Assembly: GCA_023435965.1 (NCBI GenBank)
Contig: JAEZLC010000288.1
Coordinates: 1-7,163 of the forward strand
Origin: Cyanobacteria bacterium OH_CDB_58
GTDB taxonomy: Bacteria > Cyanobacteriota > Vampirovibrionia > Gastranaerophilales > Gastranaerophilaceae
Reading direction: 5' to 3'
Length of the DNA stretch: 7,163 bases
Made by a program: the position numbers and the translations under genes
The notes under the pieces: generated by a model
What the model saw: only the letters and a program-made list of their open reading frames with translations
Database searches by the model: none
Told to the model about the DNA's origin: nothing
Part shown: positions 6,744 to 7,163 of the stretch, piece by piece
Layout of the letters: each line of letters starts with the position of its first letter
Position numbering within the stretch: the first letter of the stretch is position 1

Positions 6744-7163
6744 ACTGGAATTTTGCCGGAATAACATCTGATTCAATCAGCTGCTCATAGGTTTGTCTCT
6801 CTATAATAATATCAGATTTTCCGTTATTTACAAGTACTGCAGCAGGCTTTAATACTCTGTTATAATTGCTGGACATAGAATATCCATAGGCACCTGTTGT
6901 GAAAAAGCAAACCAGATCACCAGCCTCCAGTTCAGGAAGTTTTATGTCTTTTGCCAAAATGTCGCCAGATTCACAAAATCTACCCGCAATAGTTACTGTT
7001 TCTGTATTAGGTTCTTGAGGTTTATTTGCCACTTGAACAGTGTAATTGGCCTGATACAAACTAGGCCTTAAGTTGTCAGCCATACCGCCATCGACTGTAA
7101 AGTATTTTCTCCCGTTTGGAACCTGTTTTGATGTTCCTGCAGTATAAAGAGTAACTCCTGAAG
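6742..7163 (-). CDS. lysA: Diaminopimelate decarboxylase, C-terminal part (5' end outside window)
   Basis: LysA removes CO2 from meso-diaminopimelate to give L-lysine, the last step of lysine synthesis, using pyridoxal phosphate. The frame stays open to the window edge, so the ATG at 7083 is internal and the gene starts beyond 7163. The 139 visible residues are the C-terminal beta domain: FTVDGGMADNLRPSLY (about 21-36), the active-site CESGD (63-67) and GAYGYSMSSNYN (90-101), all LysA signatures of the alanine-racemase-like type III PLP fold. The short ending DVIPAKFQ is normal for the family. CESGD and the G-Y-Y pattern favour LysA over biosynthetic arginine or ornithine decarboxylases. It ends in TAG 9 bases before cdaA, and the stop overlaps the cdaA Shine-Dalgarno, so the two are probably co-transcribed. 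The promoter for this leftward operon must lie outside the window. Confidence 0.95.
   Translation of the reverse strand, partial: SGVTLYTAGTSKQVPNGRKYFTVDGGMADNLRPSLYQANYTVQVANKPQEPNTETVTIAGRFCESGDILAKDIKLPELEAGDLVCFFTTGAYGYSMSSNYNRVLKPAAVLVNNGKSDIIIERQTYEQLIESDVIPAKFQ

Noticed and set aside
6742..7083. A separate small gene of 113 codons starting at 7083
   Set aside because: The same frame continues upstream to the window edge with FTVDGG directly before the Met, which is the LysA signature; it is the C-terminal part of lysA.

Overview
The window is ordinary, densely packed bacterial chromosome of low G+C. It holds seven protein-coding genes, the two outermost cut by the window edges. Only about 18 bases lie outside coding sequence. 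I see no rRNA, tRNA, CRISPR array, insertion sequence, phage gene or clear intrinsic terminator.

The left half is a rightward gene string: the 3' part of dprA (DNA uptake and recombination mediator), topA (DNA topoisomerase I) and aroE (shikimate dehydrogenase). topA follows dprA after 8 bases and aroE overlaps the end of topA by 8 bases. dprA-topA is a widely conserved pair, and aroE is a less usual third member.

The right half is a leftward string, in transcription order: the 3' part of lysA (diaminopimelate decarboxylase), cdaA (membrane-bound c-di-AMP synthase), an Eda-like class I aldolase, and gcvPB (subunit 2 of the glycine decarboxylase P-protein). The joins are a 9-base gap holding the cdaA Shine-Dalgarno, a 1-base gap and a TAATG 1-base overlap, so this looks like one translationally coupled operon. 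The two strings converge tail to tail, and the aroE and gcvPB reading frames overlap by 8 bases.

Organism (inference): lysA directly upstream of cdaA recalls cyanobacterial genomes, whereas Firmicutes usually have cdaA-cdaR-glmM. With the A+T-rich, compact sequence and a split glycine decarboxylase, this fits a non-photosynthetic relative of Cyanobacteria (Melainabacteria/Gastranaerophilales-like). A Clostridia-like or other low-GC bacterium cannot be excluded without phylogeny.

I found no obviously new defence or mobile system. The points most worth a second look are the altered binding pocket of the Eda-like aldolase, its coupling to cdaA and gcvPB, the Cys-rich strands of CdaA, the alternating zinc-ribbon layout of TopA, and the terminator-less convergent overlap.
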